Below, in pieces: positions 6,965 through 8,891 of a stretch of DNA of 8,891 nt (the stretch's first letter is position 1; every line of letters starts with the position of its first letter). The notes below the pieces were generated by a model. That model was not told where the DNA came from. It saw nothing but the letters and a program-made list of their open reading frames with translations, and ran no database searches. Made by a program: the position numbers and the translations under genes. The DNA is from Helicobacteraceae bacterium (GTDB lineage: Bacteria; Campylobacterota; Campylobacteria; Campylobacterales; Helicobacteraceae). Location of the stretch: NCBI GenBank assembly GCA_029258405.1, contig JARHYY010000086.1, forward strand, positions 1-8,891, written 5' to 3'.

Positions 6965-8683
6965 ATGTTACTTCCTGTACCAAACTTAGAAGAAACTTTA
7001 AAGAGGTATGAAAAGTGGGTAAAACCTTTGATAACAGATAAAGAACATAAGAACACATTAAGAATAATAAATGAGTTTAAAAATGGAGTTGCTCAAAAAC
7101 TACAAAGGCTCTTAGAAGAACAAAAAGAAATATATCAACATACAAGCTGGATAAGCGATGCTTGGTTAAATTCATATTTAGATGGAAGGATTACACCTAT
7201 CATAGGGAGCAATTTTTCATCTTTAATTAAAATTGACAAAGAATATTTAAATAAGTATTCTCATGAAAAATTTATATCAAATTTTGTTTCTTCGCTTGCT
7301 GAAATTTGCAGAACATATAAAATAGGCACTTTTAAAAAGGTGTATAACTCCAGAAATAAAGAAATATGCCTTAGTCAATTTCAAATATTAAAAGGTGCTT
7401 CAAGAGTGCCATTTAAAGACAGAGATATTTATAATATATCAAATTATTCTTCAAATTATATAACTCTATTTTACAAAAATAATGTATTTAAAATACAAGT
7501 TCTCAATGCAGAAGATAAGCTTATTGATATAAACAGTAGTATTATAGAAATATTAAATACAACAGAATATAAAGAATATTCTCTATCAACAATATGTTTT
7601 ACTGATAGCAATAGAGCTTATGGGCTTAGAAAAAAATATTATGATTCTAATGCTTTCTTTAATATCTTAGAAAATTCTTTGTTTAACATATCAATATTTC
7701 ATGAAGATTTAAAAAGCTATGAGGAAGAATATATGTTTTATATGTATTTAAGAGCTGATAATTCTTGGATATATAAGCCATTGAATTTTATATATAATTT
7801 AAAAGACAAAAAAATGTATATTAATTGCGAACATACATATCAAGATGCAGGTACAATATTAGAAATCCTAAAAAGAACTATAGAGTTTATGTATCAGGGG
7901 AGATTCAATTTTTCTGACGATAAATCAAGCAATATACAAATCAATGAATATTTTGATGATGATTATAAAAAAGAAGCTGATAGCATCAAAAAAGATTATT
8001 GTAATAAAATAAATAATTTTAATATCAAAAATATATTTATAGAATTCGATGAGAGTTATTTTAATACCCATTTAAAAGGCTTGAGCAAAGATGCAATAAT
8101 GCAATTTCTCTTGCAATATGGTCAGTATAAAGCTTTTGGGGTTGTTAGGGGCATGTATGAAGCTGTTGATATTAGAGAATATCAATATGCAAGAACAGAA
8201 TGTGTAAGATCAGTTTCTTGTGAATCTTTAGCATTTATAAAAAGCTTAAATAAAGATGATCAAGACACATATCATCAATTAAAGATAGCGGAATTAGAAC
8301 ATAAAAATAGAATAAAAATCTGTAAGCTTTGCAATGGCGTTAATAGACATTTATATGGATTGTCCCTAATGATTAATAAACTTGATCATATAGAGGATCA
8401 AGAAAGAGCTCATAATTTTTTTCGTGATACATCTTATCTAAAAATTTCAGAAAGTTTTTTATCTACAACATCAATTGGGTATAATGATTATATGGAATAT
8501 TTATTATTTTCACCAGTCATGGAAAAAGGTTTTGGTGTTAATTATTATTGCAATTCTTCAGGCATACAATTTATAATATCATACCATATATCACAAGAAG
8601 ACAGAGCCAAACATTTCTTTGATGCCTTAAAATTAGGTGCTGATAAAATCAAAAGATTACGACATTATACAAAAAATCTTTAA
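6965..8683 (+). CDS. Choline/carnitine O-acyltransferase, probably carnitine acetyltransferase-like
   Basis: This enzyme reversibly moves an acyl group between CoA and carnitine. The family is best known in eukaryotes (CrAT, CPT, ChAT). The protein is 572 residues from the ATG at 6965, with residues numbered from it here. Matches run end to end. The N-terminus is LPVPNLEETLKRY, then a W-SxxWL segment, then YQ-like QILKGASRVPFKDRD. The catalytic motif is CEHTYQDAG with His290. Further matches are YEAVDI(x5)ART (Tyr398, Thr411), NRHLYGL (Arg461), FRDTSY and LSTTS. The Tyr/Thr/Arg set fits the carnitine-carboxylate site of animal CrAT. An upstream TTG (6959) would add two residues, but GGGG at 6955-6958 spaces better to the ATG, and family N-termini begin near LPVP. 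I see no targeting peptide, so it is probably cytoplasmic. It is last in the plus-strand gene set. Transfer from another lineage is possible. Confidence 0.93.
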   Translation: MLLPVPNLEETLKRYEKWVKPLITDKEHKNTLRIINEFKNGVAQKLQRLLEEQKEIYQHTSWISDAWLNSYLDGRITPIIGSNFSSLIKIDKEYLNKYSHEKFISNFVSSLAEICRTYKIGTFKKVYNSRNKEICLSQFQILKGASRVPFKDRDIYNISNYSSNYITLFYKNNVFKIQVLNAEDKLIDINSSIIEILNTTEYKEYSLSTICFTDSNRAYGLRKKYYDSNAFFNILENSLFNISIFHEDLKSYEEEYMFYMYLRADNSWIYKPLNFIYNLKDKKMYINCEHTYQDAGTILEILKRTIEFMYQGRFNFSDDKSSNIQINEYFDDDYKKEADSIKKDYCNKINNFNIKNIFIEFDESYFNTHLKGLSKDAIMQFLLQYGQYKAFGVVRGMYEAVDIREYQYARTECVRSVSCESLAFIKSLNKDDQDTYHQLKIAELEHKNRIKICKLCNGVNRHLYGLSLMINKLDHIEDQERAHNFFRDTSYLKISESFLSTTSIGYNDYMEYLLFSPVMEKGFGVNYYCNSSGIQFIISYHISQEDRAKHFFDALKLGADKIKRLRHYTKNL

Positions 8684-8734
8684 CAAGTATGTATCTCATC
8701 ACACAACAATCTATGCCTTATGCACAAAGTCCAT

Positions 8735-8865
8735 TCAATATGCTCTTTTGCCTTTATAAGTATCATTAGCAATACCTAACCCTTTGAAGTTATCTCTAGC
8801 TTTTCCCCTTATCTCAAACCATGCAAGCTTTCAGAGCACACGGCTTGCCATAATTTTAAATAATC
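8735..8865 (-). pseudogene. Decayed minus-strand gene remnant (AWFEIR-type peptide)
   Basis: No intact gene lies in 8684-8891. On the minus strand, 8830 down to 8735 reads KLAWFEIRGKARDNFKG, then a Gly/Ala-rich piece, and ends GKRAY plus TGA at 8735-8737. This frame is closed upstream by TGA at 8831-8833. An adjacent frame just upstream (8865 to about 8830) reads DYLKLWQAVCSE and runs into the AWFEIR frame if one shift is allowed near 8830. There is no start codon or ribosome binding site. The pieces have the look of a real protein C-terminus. I have a loose recollection of AWFEIRY-like segments in phage- or T6SS-associated lysozyme-like proteins of Campylobacterota, but this is not secure. 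It could also be chance. Confidence 0.4.
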
Positions 8866-8891
8866 ATTTCATCTATCCAAATAAACAAAGA

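Noticed and set aside
6852..7058. Minus-strand 68-codon ORF opposite the small protein and the acyltransferase start
   Set aside because: It lies antisense to the acyltransferase N-terminus, whose family match is clear, has no ribosome binding site and gives no recognisable peptide.
8684..8734. Rho-independent terminator after the acyltransferase
   Set aside because: I found no G+C-rich inverted repeat followed by a T run; the T- and A-rich stretches here form no convincing stem.
1..8891. tRNA, rRNA, CRISPR array, insertion sequence or prophage attachment site
   Set aside because: No repeat-spacer pattern, transposase, terminal inverted repeats or tRNA-like cloverleaf was seen by eye on either strand.

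Overview
The window looks like chromosomal DNA of a Helicobacter species, probably one of the enterohepatic group. The evidence is the strong A+T bias, FtsY without an acidic N-terminal region, a tightly overlapping RadA/FtsY/thioredoxin-lipoprotein cluster of campylobacterotal type, and extended -10 promoters. An arginine-biosynthesis gene (argB) is present; H. pylori lacks that pathway. The genus call is inference from protein character; no database was searched.

Left half, minus strand (4261 down to 110): one compact operon read argB -> tsaB -> thioredoxin-like lipoprotein -> ftsY -> radA. The junctions are a 4-base ATGA overlap, a 7-base overlap, a 3-base gap and a 1-base TAATG overlap, so translational coupling is likely throughout. 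The products are acetylglutamate kinase (arginine synthesis), a reduced TsaB (tRNA t6A scaffold), a CEPC thioredoxin-fold lipoprotein (cell envelope), the SRP receptor GTPase and the RadA recombination ATPase. Bases 1-102 carry only a weak candidate for the end of a plus-strand gene.

Centre (4262-4350): a short divergent intergenic region with two oppositely directed extended -10 promoters whose elements interleave.

Right half, plus strand (4351-8683): an HprA-like D-2-hydroxyacid dehydrogenase, then after 4 bases a BCCT-family transporter, then a 37-codon single-membrane-helix protein with a strong ribosome binding site, then a choline/carnitine O-acyltransferase. The acyltransferase keeps the catalytic His and all three residues that hold the carnitine carboxylate in animal carnitine acetyltransferase. 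The simplest reading is uptake of host carnitine or acylcarnitine coupled to reversible acyl exchange with CoA. The small membrane protein is a candidate transporter accessory subunit and is the most novel item here.

Right end (8684-8891): no intact gene. The minus strand holds a frameshifted, stop-interrupted remnant whose peptide fragments look protein-like (AWFEIR...), probably a decayed gene.
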